64,000 nucleotides of DNA from Opisthocomus hoazin (GCF_030867145.1 NC_134414.1:68206814-68270813), one strand, 5' to 3'. Positions 12,601 through 29,660 are shown, counted from the first letter of the stretch. The notes: a model not told the origin generated them from the sequence alone. A program made the numbers and translations.

Positions 12601-13999
12601 TGAAAATAGGAGCCTAAATTAATATAAACTGAATGGAAAGATATAAGTGATTCAAAGCACCTGAATTGTCTGCCCTCTCACCTCTTCTCTCCCCTTACTT
12701 TCTCTTATGTTGAAAAGTATCAGAAGTCTCTTCAGCACAGGAAAGTAGACAAATTTGATTCTCCTCTTAGTGGCAGTAGACTCATTCTGATAACGCTGTT
12801 GTTAAGAAATACGAGTAGGTGCCATGCTGGTTTTGGATAAAGCTAATGCAACACATCTCTGCCTTATTGCTGCTCACTACATGCCCTTCCTTTCCTTCAC
12901 AGAGGAACTCAAGTGCTCCACTAAATTCCATTCCATCTATTGTACAAGTAGAGTGTGAGCATGTGGCTGGGATTTCCTGCCTGATAATTACTGCTGGGTG
13001 ATGGCCCTGTTGTGCCACATGGCACAAAGAGACCAGAAGTCTTGCTCAATGCAAAGAAAGCCCTTAGCAACACAGGTAGCCCTCATTCTGCACTCTGAAG
13101 TGGTCCAGACTTGGCACATGGATAGCAGTTTTGGGACTGTTCTTACAGCAGTCAGAGTAGGCTATGCCTGTATTAACAAGTAGTAGTTCTGGGCAGAAGA
13201 AGGGGATTTGTATAATGAAACAGCTGGTGCTGAGTATCTCACGACAACCCTGAATGCATTTGAAGAGTTTTTACCTCACTCTAGCTCTAGTCTGATTCTG
13301 TAGACTAAATGTGCATTAATGGTTAGGACGTGTTATATGGTCCTGTAGCACATCTCCTAGTTAAGTTTAATGCAAAGGAACCCAGTTAGTGTCCTCTAAG
13401 AACTCTCCCCAGCACAAGTCAAACGGCAAGAGGTACGAACAGGAGATTTGCTTCAAAAGCACTCTCCTGAACTAGGTTGCTAATACAGGTGCAACTGCAG
13501 GTTTGGTGTTGATGGCATATCTTGGCTGCTCGTGGAACGGCCATGTGTGCAGAGGAGAGGTAATCTCTTCCTTCTCTTTGGGCACCTCTGTTACTCATTT
13601 GGTGGAAACTGAGCTCTCATGTTTTCTGGGTTGAGCAAACTGAAGGCCTGAATAGATAGTTTCGGCTGTGAAGAAAACATTTATGGCCTCTGCATCCTCT
13701 CTCTGTGTCCATTGGGAGATGGCAGCAAGCCAACTAGAAGCTGTTCATGAGCTGGACCGGTCCCAAAGCCAGGTGCTGGACCACGTTACTTTGGAAGGAA
13801 TGGGAAAAGCAGGAGTTGTGAAGTATTACCAGTCTTTTCCCAGTGCTCTGTACATAGTATCATACATCTTTCAGCTCTCTTTTCACACTCGAAGAGCATG
13901 TGTGAAAGAAATCTTCCACATCTTACATTCACACTGGGGGAAAAAAAGGAAAAGATGACTACATCTATGAAAGAAAACAGTCCTACTGGTATGCACACC

Positions 14000-14058
14000 G
14001 TTTTCGTAGGAGTCACAGTTCATAGCAGTCACAGTCACACAGTTTTCATAGGAGTCAC
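14000..14058. repeat. Spaced direct repeat gttttc(g/a)taggagtcac
   Basis: Copies at 14000-14016 and 14042-14058 differ at one base. The 25 bases between them contain further cagtcac motifs, suggesting a small local duplication. No known family. Confidence 0.65.
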
Positions 14059-16640
14059 CGTCGCGACCTGAAACTTTGCATGGGGCTCATTAATTGTAAT
14101 CTACTGTGTATGTGTATGTATGACTAAACACTATTATTATCTCCCTTAAATAAGATTCTGTTTTGCATAGGCAATTCCAGACATCTGAACTGCAGAAAGA
14201 AACATTAGATGAAACCACTGGAAACCGTGATCACATGGATGTAAACACTTAAGTTCGAAACTGAAAGTAACCATTCAATTTTAACGAATGTGAAAAACAG
14301 TACATTCCAGCACACCTGATGGAAAGACTGACTTCTTTCCTTCTGTTTCCTGGAAGAAAGGGAGTAGAAGGGAACACAAACTTCTTTCTAGCTAACCGCA
14401 TATTTTCGTAATCAGAATCACAGTGTGATTCTGATTGTTTTGATAAAACTCCCAAGTGCTCTTTTTTGCACTGCAGTTGTCCCACATCCTCACACTCGTC
14501 TGCACAAAATACAAGTTCCAGTGACACACAGCTAGTATAGCATCTGCTCTCCTTTTCCCACTATCTGCTTTCATTGGAGGTAATCAAGTAAGACATTCTC
14601 AGGCTAGAACACTTCTTATTCATTATACCAGCCCTTCAGGAATTTCCAGGAAGTCATTATTAACCCATATTATAAACTATAACTTTTTTTTTTTTTATTT
14701 TACTGTTGTCAAAGATAACAATGACTGCAAAATATCTTGGGCAAAAAATAGCCAGTCCTATGTTTTTTCTCAACAAGTGGACCCTCCGAGGAAGGGTAAA
14801 ACCTTTGTTGGTTTTTCTTTTTACAGCCTCCAGTACTTCTTTTTATTACAGCCTCCAACCCTGAGAAAAACCTGCCCTGAAAGAAAAATAGTATGTGGGT
14901 TCCCTGTCCATTGGTGCTGCCATGCCCTGACTTTTGCTGCTGTGGGACGGGAGTGGCAAGAGTAGGCGGCAGATCAGAATCGCTACGGCAGCTCCCAGCG
15001 TTGCTGCAGGCATGGAGTCACCCCAGCCTCTTATCTAGCTGCAGGTCGAAAATGGCATGCAATGTTTGTATTTATATCCTGTGCTCTGTGCTGTAGTCAA
15101 CACTAAATGAAACCAGCTATCACCGGTACACCTTTTCCTGCTACTTGCCTTCCACTGTGTACTGAAATGTTTTGTAGAACTCAATTCTCTGTCTTTCCAT
15201 TAACCTGAATCTGTACGGGACCTTAGAGGAAATAGTCTGCTACCATGTAGAGGAGGAAGGGAAGTGCTTATTATAAAATTAATGCTTCTAAGATATTGTT
15301 AAAGAAAATAAGATTCCACAAATTCTTAATATTTGTCAGAAATAAATCATCCTATAAGCAGAGCGACTCCTTTTTTTCTCCAGACAATATTTTATAATTA
15401 ACAATGTTTCTTAGCTAGCCAGTTAGACTTTCATTAGTTTTGTGGGGAAAAAAAAAATTATACCAACATAACCCAATTCAGTTGCTGTTGGATTTCTCTG
15501 AAAATGTAAGTCAAAATTTAAAAAAACTATCTATAGCATTTCTCTCCATGGGATACCATTGGAGTCAGGAGCAACAGAGATATTAAAGCCTAATCTAAAT
15601 GAGTGACAAGGTGTGGCAAAATACTGCTCATGAGGAAACCCGGAACAAAAAGTGTGCTCCCACTGTGTTTCCTGTAGCAGACCTCAGTGGTGACCAGCTT
15701 CACAGTGAATGGAGACACCAGACAACCAGCTATAACATCTAAGTATCAAACAGAAATACCTTTGACCTGACTCTTGATTCTTGCCAATGAATTTCACCCA
15801 CCCCAGGAAAAGCAGGAAGAGTAGCTAGAAATCCCAGAACATGTCTGCCAGACAGGAACTCATAGAAGGTGCAGCAGGCGAAGAGACCTCTCCAGACATG
15901 GGTGACCTGCTTTCAGTTGCTTTTCTGCAAAAGGAGTCCAGATTAACTGTCAAGCCACAAGCTATGCTGAGGTAGAGTATTTTGTCTGCTGTTGAACTCA
16001 CTGTACCTTGTGTGAAATTATTCTGTTTTCGTCAAGCTGCAGAGAAGTGTAATTTTTTAGTCCCACAGCAAATATTCATCTAATTTCTCATTGCTTAGTG
16101 GCAGGAAGTGCTCTTACAGTGAATTGCTGATTAGTAAGAGGGTGGCAATGGGCCTGTATTCCAGACAAAGTTTGAACTGCAGCCTTGTATCTCTCCTCAG
16201 CATCTTCTCTCGCACACAACTGCCCAGTGTCAGCATGCTGACACCTAAGGATCTGTGAATACAAGCCCTGCTCTGCTGATGCTGAGGCTCTTGACTCGAG
16301 TGGACACAAAGTTCAACCAAATACGAACCAGTGGACTCCTGAGATGAGATTCAGCTCACCCTAATTTTAAGTGTCTGCAATAAGACTTTGGTGAATAACA
16401 GCAGCTACAGCTGATAGAGTGCAGCCAACAATTAGCAGGGCTTGAGAGCTAGTCAGCTCATCAGGTGCAGATGCCGTCTTAGGCTGAATTAAATAGCTCT
16501 CAGCTCTACTGACTACACCAGATCTTCAGTGACTCTAGTGAGAGCTTAGTCACAGAGTTTATGTGTAGACACCCACACTACTAATAACTGATTTTATGAA
16601 ATAATTATTAAGATGGTTTTATTAATTGTTCTTTTCCACT

Positions 16641-16710
16641 GTGTATATGTGCAAGTGTGCACATGTGCATATGCATGCACACACACACATATGTATTGTA
16701 TACATGTTGT
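16641..16710. repeat. Alternating TG/CA/TA simple repeat
   Basis: A mixed purine-pyrimidine alternating run (gtgtatatgtgcaagtgtgc, then acatgtgcatatgcatgcac, then acacacacatatgt). This is a degenerate microsatellite. Confidence 0.8.
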
Positions 16711-18084
16711 AAATAAAACTGCCCTGAGTCTCTCACTTCAGCTTTTACTATCCTATCTTAAACTGTAAAATACTGCTCATTCGCTTATGGTGTATGCGTA
16801 TTGGAAGGCTATTTATATTTACATAATGCATTGAAGCACCATTACCCTATTGATGACTACCAAATTGTTGCTCAGCTTACATGTCATTACAGCCTCTTTT
16901 CCATATGGATGGATAACACTTGACCACGTGCAATAGGCTTAATCTTCAAGAAGAAATGCAGTAAATATCTTGTTACCAGAACTACCCTAAATCCAAACAC
17001 AGGATAGCAGGTGAAGCGAGTTGCTGCAAACATTATGCCTGCCTCTGAGATTGTATAAAGCATTCATAAGGTTTCACATTATACTCTGTTTTTAACTAGC
17101 TCACCTTGGGAAATATATTTAGTATCAAGCTTTCCAGTGCAGGCCTAATTTAAGGTGAAGTTCTCTAATTTCAGATATTTAGTCTAGGCTGTCAAACAAT
17201 CGAAGTGTTGAAATGTCTTTTTACTGATTTAGTGGGAATAAGTTACCTAAATGTCTTCAAAATTCTCGGATAATATTCTAGGTACCAGAAATCTGCAGAT
17301 AACATTGATACAAGCTGAAATTCTGTGTGGATGACGCCCAGCCAGTCCTGAAAAAGGTATCTGAGGTACTGATAGAGGAGATTGAGATGTACTAAAGGTA
17401 TTTCTTGCTTAGCATGTCCTCTCTGGTTGAATCTTTCTGGGATAATGTTTGAAGAAGAATGGAATGTAAAAGTAACCATAGAATTTCATCAATCTATGCA
17501 CAGACATATATTAGAAATATCATTTAAAAGTAAAATACTCCCAGAATGTAACAAGAGTCAAGAAGAGACAAAAAGATCATTTCTTCACAGGGGAACAACT
17601 GATTCATAAAAATCTTCACTAATGAAAGGCCTTCTCTTAGACACTTACCTTCCAAGAGCTGCTGCACTGTTTTGACTGCTATACCTCAGATTCTTCACTC
17701 TTCTGATGTAAGAATGCAGGTGAACAAATGTGAATGTACTAAAAACTGATCTCGTGTTTATCTTTTTTTTCCTGAATATTGCATGACACACAGTCTTTTT
17801 TCTCCGAGTACTACACGGCACAGAGCAACAAAAATCCTCCACCAAATTATTAAGCAAAAAACCAACCACAGCAAATTTCTTCTAGAAATTTTGTTTTATG
17901 AAGTTAATGATTGTGGCAAGCTGTTCAGTAAATGTATATTACTAAATCTGGGCTCAAATCCTAGCACCTCCAAAAATCTTTGTGATGAGGAAGACCTTCA
18001 GGCTCTCAGAGCTAATGGAAGAAATATCGTCCACCCACTTCTTCACATTCAGACTTATGAAAACAAGTGAAATTAGGCTTTCTA

Positions 18085-23468
<5,384 letters not shown>

Positions 23469-23473
23469 GATAT
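23469..23473. repeat. Proviral target-site duplication, left
   Basis: gatat directly adjoins the LTR end and is repeated exactly at 30108-30112. Five bases fits ERV-L and gamma-type integrases rather than the 6 bp usual for alpha- and betaretroviruses. Confidence 0.88.
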
Positions 23474-23897
23474 TATTTTGGTTTCGACTGCCGCCGGCAA
23501 CAAAAGCACCACGCGGCCGACCCTCCCCCCGCCGTGGTGCGGAGGAGAATGGAAAGAAACAGGCAGAAACTGGTGGGTCGAGGATAAGGGCAGTTTAACA
23601 GAACAGCAAACAGAGGGAACAGGAACAACAACGAAACAAATAAGGAGAAAAACACGACAAAACAGATCGCAGAACAGACCCGCTCTCCCGGACAGGACCG
23701 GCGCCGCACCCTCCCGAGCTGCGAGTGAGTCCCCGCTGCGCCACCTCCCCCACCGGAACCCAGCGTGACGGCACATGGTATGGAATACCCTGCTCTGTTT
23801 GGCCAGGTGGGGTCAGCCCCCACCCCCCAGCTGTGCCGGCTGTGCCCCTTCCTGGAGTCCGGTGAAAATTAACCCTGTCCTGGCCAAACCCAGGACA
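23474..23897 (-). repeat. 3' LTR of the provirus (424 bp)
   Basis: It aligns end to end with 29686-30107. By hand I count about 21 substitutions and two single-base indels, clustered in the part next to the outer end (23490-23540 in this copy). Its terminal dinucleotide on the minus strand reads TA instead of CA, so the outer LTR end has mutated. Confidence 0.95.
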
Positions 23898-23913
23898 TTA
23901 TCCACCCCTTATT
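23898..23913 (-). other. Probable polypurine tract
   Basis: On the minus strand AATAAGGGGTGGATAA abuts the 3' LTR start. The purine run is short and broken by T, so this is a weak but correctly placed plus-strand priming site. Confidence 0.5.
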
Positions 23914-24391
23914 CCATACCATCTACGTCATGCCCAGGTCCCCCATTGTCCAGCTCATCACCATCACTTCTTCTGTCTCCAGATATCATTCCCTTAGTCT
24001 ATGGATCATCACTCTAAAGTGTCCATTGAGTTCATTTAATCCATGACTTCAGGCTCCATCTGTCGTAATGGTCTTCCGTGGCAGGAGAGGTGATGTATGG
24101 TGATGGGCAGTCGCTTGCTGCATCCGGAGCTCACGACTGATGTATCTGGTGCGGCCCATGCCCACAGTCTGCAGGAGATGTTGATCCTGATGAAGTTGCT
24201 GGACGCCATTTGTTGAAAACCAGGTCCAGTTCCATCATCGCTGTGCTCTGCTAGGTTCTCATCAAAAAAAGTCCATCCTTCTTTAATCTGGACGATTCTT
24301 ACTATGCTACTACTGGTACTAAATATAACAATTATAACAGTGATAACAGACTGTGACGGGGTTATTTAACAAATAACTTTATACAATTTAT
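23914..24391 (-). other. Proviral 3' non-coding region, no env
   Basis: The 478 bases between the integrase stop and the polypurine tract have no frame with envelope, dUTPase or accessory similarity. In-frame stops are frequent on the minus strand. This fits an env-less element, though an old deletion cannot be excluded. Confidence 0.7.
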
Positions 24392-25057
24392 TTATGGACT
24401 ATTCTTGCCCAAAATCAAATCCCCATGAGGTACACATCGGACTTCCCCATCCTTCCGCATTACCCACCAGGTACACCCAGGTCCTTCAGCAAAAGCAATC
24501 CCGCGGATGGGCTTGCCTTTGCCCGAGGCAGGACTAACCCAAACCGTCTTCCCTAACATGTTCCGTATGTGCACTACAGGGACTTTATCCCCTTCTACGG
24601 GGCGCTGAGGTTTTGACTGGGCAGGACCAGTCCGGTTGGTGGATCCCCTGGTGTTAACCAACCAGGTGGCCTTTGCTAAATGGGTATCCCAGTTTTTGAA
24701 AGTCCCATTCCCCATTGCCCTCAAAGTGTTTTTTAGCAGCCCATTGTACCATTCAATCTTTCCCGAGGCTGGTGCATGGTAGGGGATGTGATACACCCAC
24801 TCGATACCGTGTTCTCTGGCCTAGGTGTCTATGAGGCTGTTGTGAAAGTGAGTCCCGTTGTCCGACTCAATTCTTTCAGGAATGCCATGTCGCCACAGGA
24901 CTTGTCTTTCCAGGCCCAGGATGGTATTCCGGGCTGTGGCATGGGGCACAGGGTAGGTTTCAAGCCATCTGGTGGTGGCCTCCACCATTGTGAGCACATA
25001 GCGCTTGCCTTGGCGGGTTTGTGGCAGTGTGATGTAGTCAATCTGCCAAGCCTCCCC
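24392..25057 (-). pseudogene. pol: Proviral integrase catalytic core and C-terminal domain
   Basis: The same frame as the RNase H segment continues past the TAG. The core Asp residues occur in QIDYITLP and in IESDNGTHFHN, and the Glu in SGKIEWYNGLL, so the D,D-35-E triad is visible. A second TAG at 24821-24823 interrupts the core between the second Asp and the Glu. The C-terminal part includes KATWLVNTRGSTNRTGPAQ and an SH3-like region (VPVVHIRNMLG to VRCVPHGDL), ending at a stop at 24392. Insertion enzyme by family; dead here. Confidence 0.92.
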
Positions 25058-25876
25058 CTATTTATATTTTAGCCATCGTCCTCCATACCACTGAGGCTTT
25101 ACCCGCTTGGCTTGCTTGATTGCAGCGCATGTCTGATATTCATGGATGACCTGTGCGATGGTGTCCATGGTCAAGTCCACCCCTTGGTCACGAGCCCATG
25201 TGTATGTCGCATCTCTTCCTTGGTGGCCCGAGGTGTTGTGGGCCCACCGAGCTATAAAGAGTTCACCCTTATGTTGCCAGTCCAGATCCACCTGAGCCAC
25301 TACAATCTTAGCAGCCTGATCTACCTGGTGGTTGTTTTGATGTTCCTCAGTGGCCCGACTCTTAGGGACGTGGGCATCCACGTCACGGACTTTTACAGCC
25401 AGCTGCTCCAGGCGGGCGGCAGTATCTTGCCACAATGGGGCAGCCCAGATAGTTTTGCCTCTGCGCTGCCAGTTGTTCTTCTTCCATTGCTGCAGCCACC
25501 CCCACAAGGCATTGGCCACCATCCAAGAGTCGGTGTAAAGATAGAGCACTGGCCACTTCTCTCGACTGGCAATGTCTAAAGCCAGCTGGATGGCTTTCAC
25601 CTCTGCAAACTGGCTTGACTCACCTTCTCCCTTGGCAGTTTCCGCAACTTGTCGTGTAGGGCTCCATACAGCAGCCTTCCACCTCCGCTGCTTCCCCACA
25701 ATGCAACAGGACCCATCCGTGAACAGGGCATACTGTTTCTTATCTTCTGGCAGCTGGTTATATAGTGGGGCCTCTTCAACACGTGTCACCTCCTCCTCTG
25801 GCGATGCTCCAAAATCTTTACCTTCTGGCCACTCCATGATTACGTCCAGAATTCCTGGGCGACTGGGGTTTCCCAT
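25058..25876 (-). pseudogene. pol: Proviral RNase H and integrase N-terminal zinc domain
   Basis: A 272-codon open frame. RNase H residues are all present: TDGS (Asp54), AEVKAIQLALD (Glu92), LYTDSWMVANAL (Asp116) and HQVDQAAK (Asp186). The integrase zinc domain follows: WAHNTSGHQGRDATYTWA gives His213 and His218. At the cysteine pair the sequence reads YQTC, so the first Cys of the expected C-x2-C is Tyr247 and only Cys250 remains. The frame stops at TAG 25058-25060, just before the integrase core. Confidence 0.92.
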
Positions 25877-25912
25877 TCAGGCGCGCTGGGTGATCAGCGC
25901 GACCCACTTACT

Positions 25913-26507
25913 TCATGTAGCATCGGTGGCATGATGCGTAGAGGCGACCCTCTCTTTGAACATCCAGCCAAGGACCGGCAATCGTGGTGCTAGGAGGAGC
26001 TGTGCTTCAGTGCCGACCACTTCTGAAGCAGCTCGAACGCCTTCATATGCTGCCAGAATCTCTTTTTCAGTGGGAGTATAGCGGGCCTCGGATCCTTTGT
26101 ATCCCCGGCTCCAAAACCCCAGGGGTCGACCTCGAGTCTCCCGTGGTGCTTTCTGCCAGAGACTCCAGGTTGGGCCGTTCTCCCCGGCTGCACTGTACAG
26201 CACGTTTTTAACATCTTGCCCTGACCGGAACGGACCAAGGGCTACGGCATGAACTATCTCCCGTTTAATTTGTTCAAATGCCTGTCGTTGCTCAGGGCCC
26301 CATTCAAAATCATTCTTCTTCCAGGTCACATGGTACAGAGGATTTACAATCTGGCTGTAATTTGGGATGTGCATCCTCCAAAAAACCACAACACCCAGTA
26401 AGGCCTGTGCCTCCTTTTTGCTGGTTGGTGGAGACATAGCTGCTATTTTGTTGATGACATCTATTGGGATTTGATGGCGCCCATCCTGCCATTTTATTCC
26501 CAAAAAC
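25913..26507 (-). pseudogene. pol: Proviral reverse transcriptase, thumb/connection
   Basis: After the frameshift the sequence continues as GIKWQDGRHQIPIDVINKIA, SPPTSKKEAQALLGVVVFW and RMHIPNYSQIVNPLYHVTWK, the standard retroviral connection pattern, then RYTPTEKEILAAYEGV. It ends at TGA 25913-25915, and a second TGA lies 33 bases on at 25877-25879. Both stops are in the frame that continues into RNase H. Confidence 0.88.
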
Positions 26508-26509
26508 TG

Positions 26510-27078
26510 GATCTCTTGACTTTACTTCGCTTAATGGCAAAACCGGCTTTCAGAAGGATCTGAGCTATTTTCTCCCCTTTCTCAAAAACTTCCTCCACTG
26601 TGTCACCCCATACAATGATGTCATCGATGTACTGCAGATGTTCTGGAGCTTCACCCTTTTCCAGTGCAGTCTGGATTAACCCATGGCAAATGGTGGGACT
26701 GTGTTTCCACCCCTGGGGCAGTCGATTCCAGGTGTACTGGATGCCCCTCCAGGTGAAAGCAAACTGTGGCCTGCACTCTGCTGCCAAAGGGATGGAGAAG
26801 AATGCATTAGCGATGTCAGTTGTAGCATACCACTTGGCTGCCTTTGACTGCAGCTGATATTGAAGTTCTAGCATGTCTGGCACGGCAGCACTCAGCGGTG
26901 GTGTGACTTCATTCAGGTCACGGTAGTCTATTGTCCGTCTCCACTCTCCAGTAGATTTTCTCACTGGCCATATGGGACTATTAAAGGGTGAGCGAGTTTT
27001 GCTGATCACTCCTTGACTCTCCAGCTGGCGGATCAGCTGATGAATGGGGAGAAGGGAGTCTCGGTTGGTACGATACTG
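26510..27078 (-). pseudogene. pol: Proviral reverse transcriptase, fingers and palm
   Basis: Motifs in order (numbered from the Met at 27009): WPVRKSTGEWRRTIDYRDLN (fingers), TTDIANAFFSIPL with the first catalytic Asp at 65, LPQGWKHSP (98-106), and YIDDII with both palm Asp residues (129-130). All three catalytic Asp are retained. The frame fails after KRSKVK, near 26508-26528, where a one-base loss or equivalent moves the downstream reading to another frame. Confidence 0.93.
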
Positions 27079-27564
27079 TCACGGGTGCACCGTTGTGGTT
27101 GCGATGGGTACCTGTTGTTCTTCAACCCTCAGCAACCCCACAACGGAAGGATCCTCCGAGAGACCAGGCAAAATGGACAGCTGTTTAATTTCTTCCGTCT
27201 CCAAAGCAGCTATGCCAAAAGTCCACCAATACCCCTTTGGGTCCTTGAAATACCCTCTCCTAAGATAGTCTATGCCAAGGATGCACAGAGCCTCAGGGCC
27301 AGTTACAAAGGGGTGCTTCTGCCACTCCTGCCCAGTAAGGCTCACTTCAGCCTCCAATACACTCAGCTCTTGGGACCCCCCTGTCACTCCCGAAATACAA
27401 ATGGACTCTGACCCTTTGAAATCTGATGGCATTGAAGTACTCTGTGCACCAGTGTCCACTAGAGCTTTATACTCTTGTGGATCTGACGTGCCAGGCCACC
27501 GAATCCACACCGTCCAATAAACGCGGTTGTCCCTTTCCTCCACCTGGCTGGGGGCAGGGCCCCT
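27079..27564 (-). pseudogene. pro: Proviral aspartic protease
   Basis: The frame encodes ALVDTGAQST (catalytic Asp at residue 30 of the ORF that starts at 27543) and, about 60 residues on, the ILGIDYL segment typical of the retroviral protease C-terminal part. It is followed by FKDPKGYWWTFGIAALETEE. In an active virus it would dimerise and cut Gag and Gag-Pol. It lies in the same frame as gag and as the reverse transcriptase that follows. It is broken by TGA at 27079-27081 in the linker to reverse transcriptase, not in the protease core. Confidence 0.88.
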
Positions 27565-27567
27565 TTA

Positions 27568-27747
27568 ATCCTGGTCAGAGAATTTTCTGCTCACCTGCTG
27601 TAGAAATGACTTGGAGGTCCCCTCCAGAGGATCAGAATCAAGATCAAACTGTCTGCCTTGTCTGGAGAGCTGGCTGGTGGAAACTGGAGTGGCATTTTTC
27701 CTAACAGAATCCCCTTTTGTGATTGTTTTACCTCGCAACTCACGCAC
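27568..27747 (-). pseudogene. Gag-protease junction segment of the provirus
   Basis: Sixty codons in the same frame lie between TGA 27748-27750 and TAA 27565-27567, starting VRELRGKT. They have no recognised domain and probably form the Gag tail or the Gag-protease spacer. Either stop could be the natural gag terminator; the sequence alone does not decide. Confidence 0.6.
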
Positions 27748-28386
27748 TCATGCCTCTAGACTTGAGGTGGGTTTTCCATCCCACTTCCGCATGTCCTCTC
27801 CGTGGTCACACAGGTAGAACCACAGGGTGCCCCGTGGTGTGTAGCCTCTGTATTCCCTCTCCTGAGCAGAGAAATGCTTGCCCCTAATAGCTGAGACACT
27901 GGCCCGTACAGGTGGGGAGTAGGATATATTCTCTTTGATTTGCCGCACCTCCCAGGCCAGTTTCTCCACAGCTGAGACAAGGGAGGAAGAGAGACTTTCC
28001 TCATATTGCCGGAGTCTGACAGCCACCTCATCCACTGTTGGTGCCTCTTTACCTTTCCAGTCTACTATTGCCAGTGAGTCGGCATATGAGGAGGGTGCGC
28101 TCTGCACAAACTTCCTCCACATGGATTGTGAGCACTGGAGTTCATCTGGGTCTGTGGGTACCTGCTCATCGTCTGTGTCACAGTAAACCAGCTCCCACAC
28201 AGCTAATTCCCTCAAGTACTGAATACCCCTTTCCATATTGGTCCACTTGCCAGGATAGCATACAAAATCGTCACTGAAGGGGTATCTCTTCCTCACGCGT
28301 GACAGAAGTCTCCTCCAGAGGCTGAGGACTTGTTCCTTTTTCCCAATGGTCTTGTCAATGCCCCCATCCCTGGCCAGGGATCCCAG
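27748..28386 (-). pseudogene. gag: Proviral gag, second segment
   Basis: It continues in the same frame after the TAA at 28387. It contains LGSLARDGGIDKTIGKKEQ, SLWRRLLSRVRKRYPF, WTNMERGIQYLRELAV and QSMWRKFVQSAPSSYADSLA, then a coiled-coil-like stretch (RLRQYEESLSSSLVSAVEKL). It closes with LWFYLCDHGEDMRKWDGKP, which takes the place of a nucleocapsid. No C-x2-C-x4-H-x4-C zinc knuckle is present. It ends at TGA 27748-27750. I read these blocks as ERV-L-type Gag. Confidence 0.82.
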
Positions 28387-29544
28387 TTACTTGGCTTCCT
28401 TGCCCTCTAATTCCAAGCTGCTGGCCCCGTTATCCCAGCACCGCAGCAGCCAGGTGGCAATGTGCTCGTCTGGGTGGCGACTGAAGTCTTTCCACATGTC
28501 TCGCAGCTCGCCCAGGGACAGGGACCGGGTGATGATCTCTGTCTCTATCTCCCGTGATGACCCTGGCTCATCGTCATCCCTCCCGGAGCGATCTGCTCTC
28601 TTTGCGTCTTTCTTTAGTTTTACGGGGGCGACTGCTACTGGCACAGGTTGGTCATTGGGCTCAGCCGCGATGCCTGCAGCTGGAACTGGGGCTGGAGCAG
28701 ATGCTGTGCCCGCTGGGGAAACCGAGGCAGACCCTGCAGCTGTGGCTGCAGCAGCCGTGGTGCTGGTCGGGGGGACTGTGACTGCCTGCTGGGCTGGAGG
28801 GGCTGCAGGGCCGGCTGGGGGGGCAGCGCCAGCCACAGTGCCTGCTGCTTCGTTTCCCCCCCTTTCCTCTTTAAGGCACTGAACAGTGTTGAACAGGGCT
28901 CGGTAGGCGTGGGCCAGACCCCAGCACGTTGCAGTGATTTGTGTCTCTCTGGAGTTCCCAGGGTGGCAGCACACTTTTTTCAGATATTTTACCAGATTGT
29001 CCGGATTCTGTACTTGCTCAGGGGTGAGTTTAAAAAACACCGGGGGTGTCCACTGCCCTAGATAGTTGCCCATGATGTCCCACACACCCAGCCACTCACA
29101 GCTATCCGGCCCTGGGGCAGGTCTCTGCACGATGTTCTTAATGACTTGTTTAACCCTAAACAAGACCCAAAACCCATTCAGGAGGCAGAACAAAAGGAGA
29201 GTGCTGGCCTGAGCATCCCACGGGTACTCGAAATTCTCAAAAGCAGTTAGGGCCAGCCTGAGGGAAAGAGGGGGGGCGAAAGAGTTGGGGAAAGTATCCC
29301 GTTCGGTTTTCCCCACAGATTGGGTTTGATTATTCACAAATTCTAAGACATAGGACCCGAGGTACGGAAATGACCGCAGTGCCGCATGCAAATACAAGCC
29401 TAATTTCATGCACAGTGATGTTATCATGTCATAAGTTGATATCATACAGTACAGCAAAATCGTTATCCTGATCTTTTTTCCCGAGGTAACAAACAGCACG
29501 GCGACAAACACATACAGCAAGTAAGGATTACGTAGCAGAGACAT
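28387..29544 (-). pseudogene. gag: Proviral gag, first segment
   Basis: A 385-codon open frame begins at an ATG 142 bases inside the 5' LTR. It opens with two hydrophobic stretches (about residues 7-21 and 27-45), which is unusual for a myristoylated matrix and resembles a signal or membrane segment. Residues about 110-225 hold a conserved block with NYLGQWTPPVFFKLTPEQ. An Ala/Pro/Thr-rich linker follows (about 230-300), then a charged segment and the capsid-like block DMWKDFSRHPDEHIATWLL and CWDNGASSLELEG. It ends at a TAA (28387-28389) directly in front of continuing Gag sequence in the same frame, so this stop is probably a mutation. Particle structural protein by position; virus non-functional. 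Confidence 0.85.
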
Positions 29545-29660
29545 TTGATCAAAGTCAGAAACATTTTTGACCAGCGACTATTTAACACAGAAAAATGCAT
29601 ATAACAAAATTTAACAAAATTTAAGAAAGCTGTTCTAACACACACTGCTCCGTTATCCCT
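29545..29660 (-). other. Proviral leader between primer site and gag
   Basis: About 116 bases, AT-rich, including a direct repeat of AATTTTGTTA. An upstream out-of-frame ATG (AAAATGTTTC) precedes the gag ATG by about 21 bases. This is where a packaging signal would lie; none is recognisable from sequence alone. Confidence 0.5.

Noticed and set aside
23914..24391. Possible env or dUTPase after integrase
   Set aside because: No matching motif, many stops, and only 478 bases available.
24776..25934. Several plus-strand frames of 60-155 codons
   Set aside because: Antisense shadows of RNase H and integrase, with no recognisable domains.
28346..29061. Long plus-strand frames with Ala/Gly/Trp-rich proteins
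   Set aside because: They are antisense shadows of the GC-rich proviral gag linker. Family motifs are on the minus strand.
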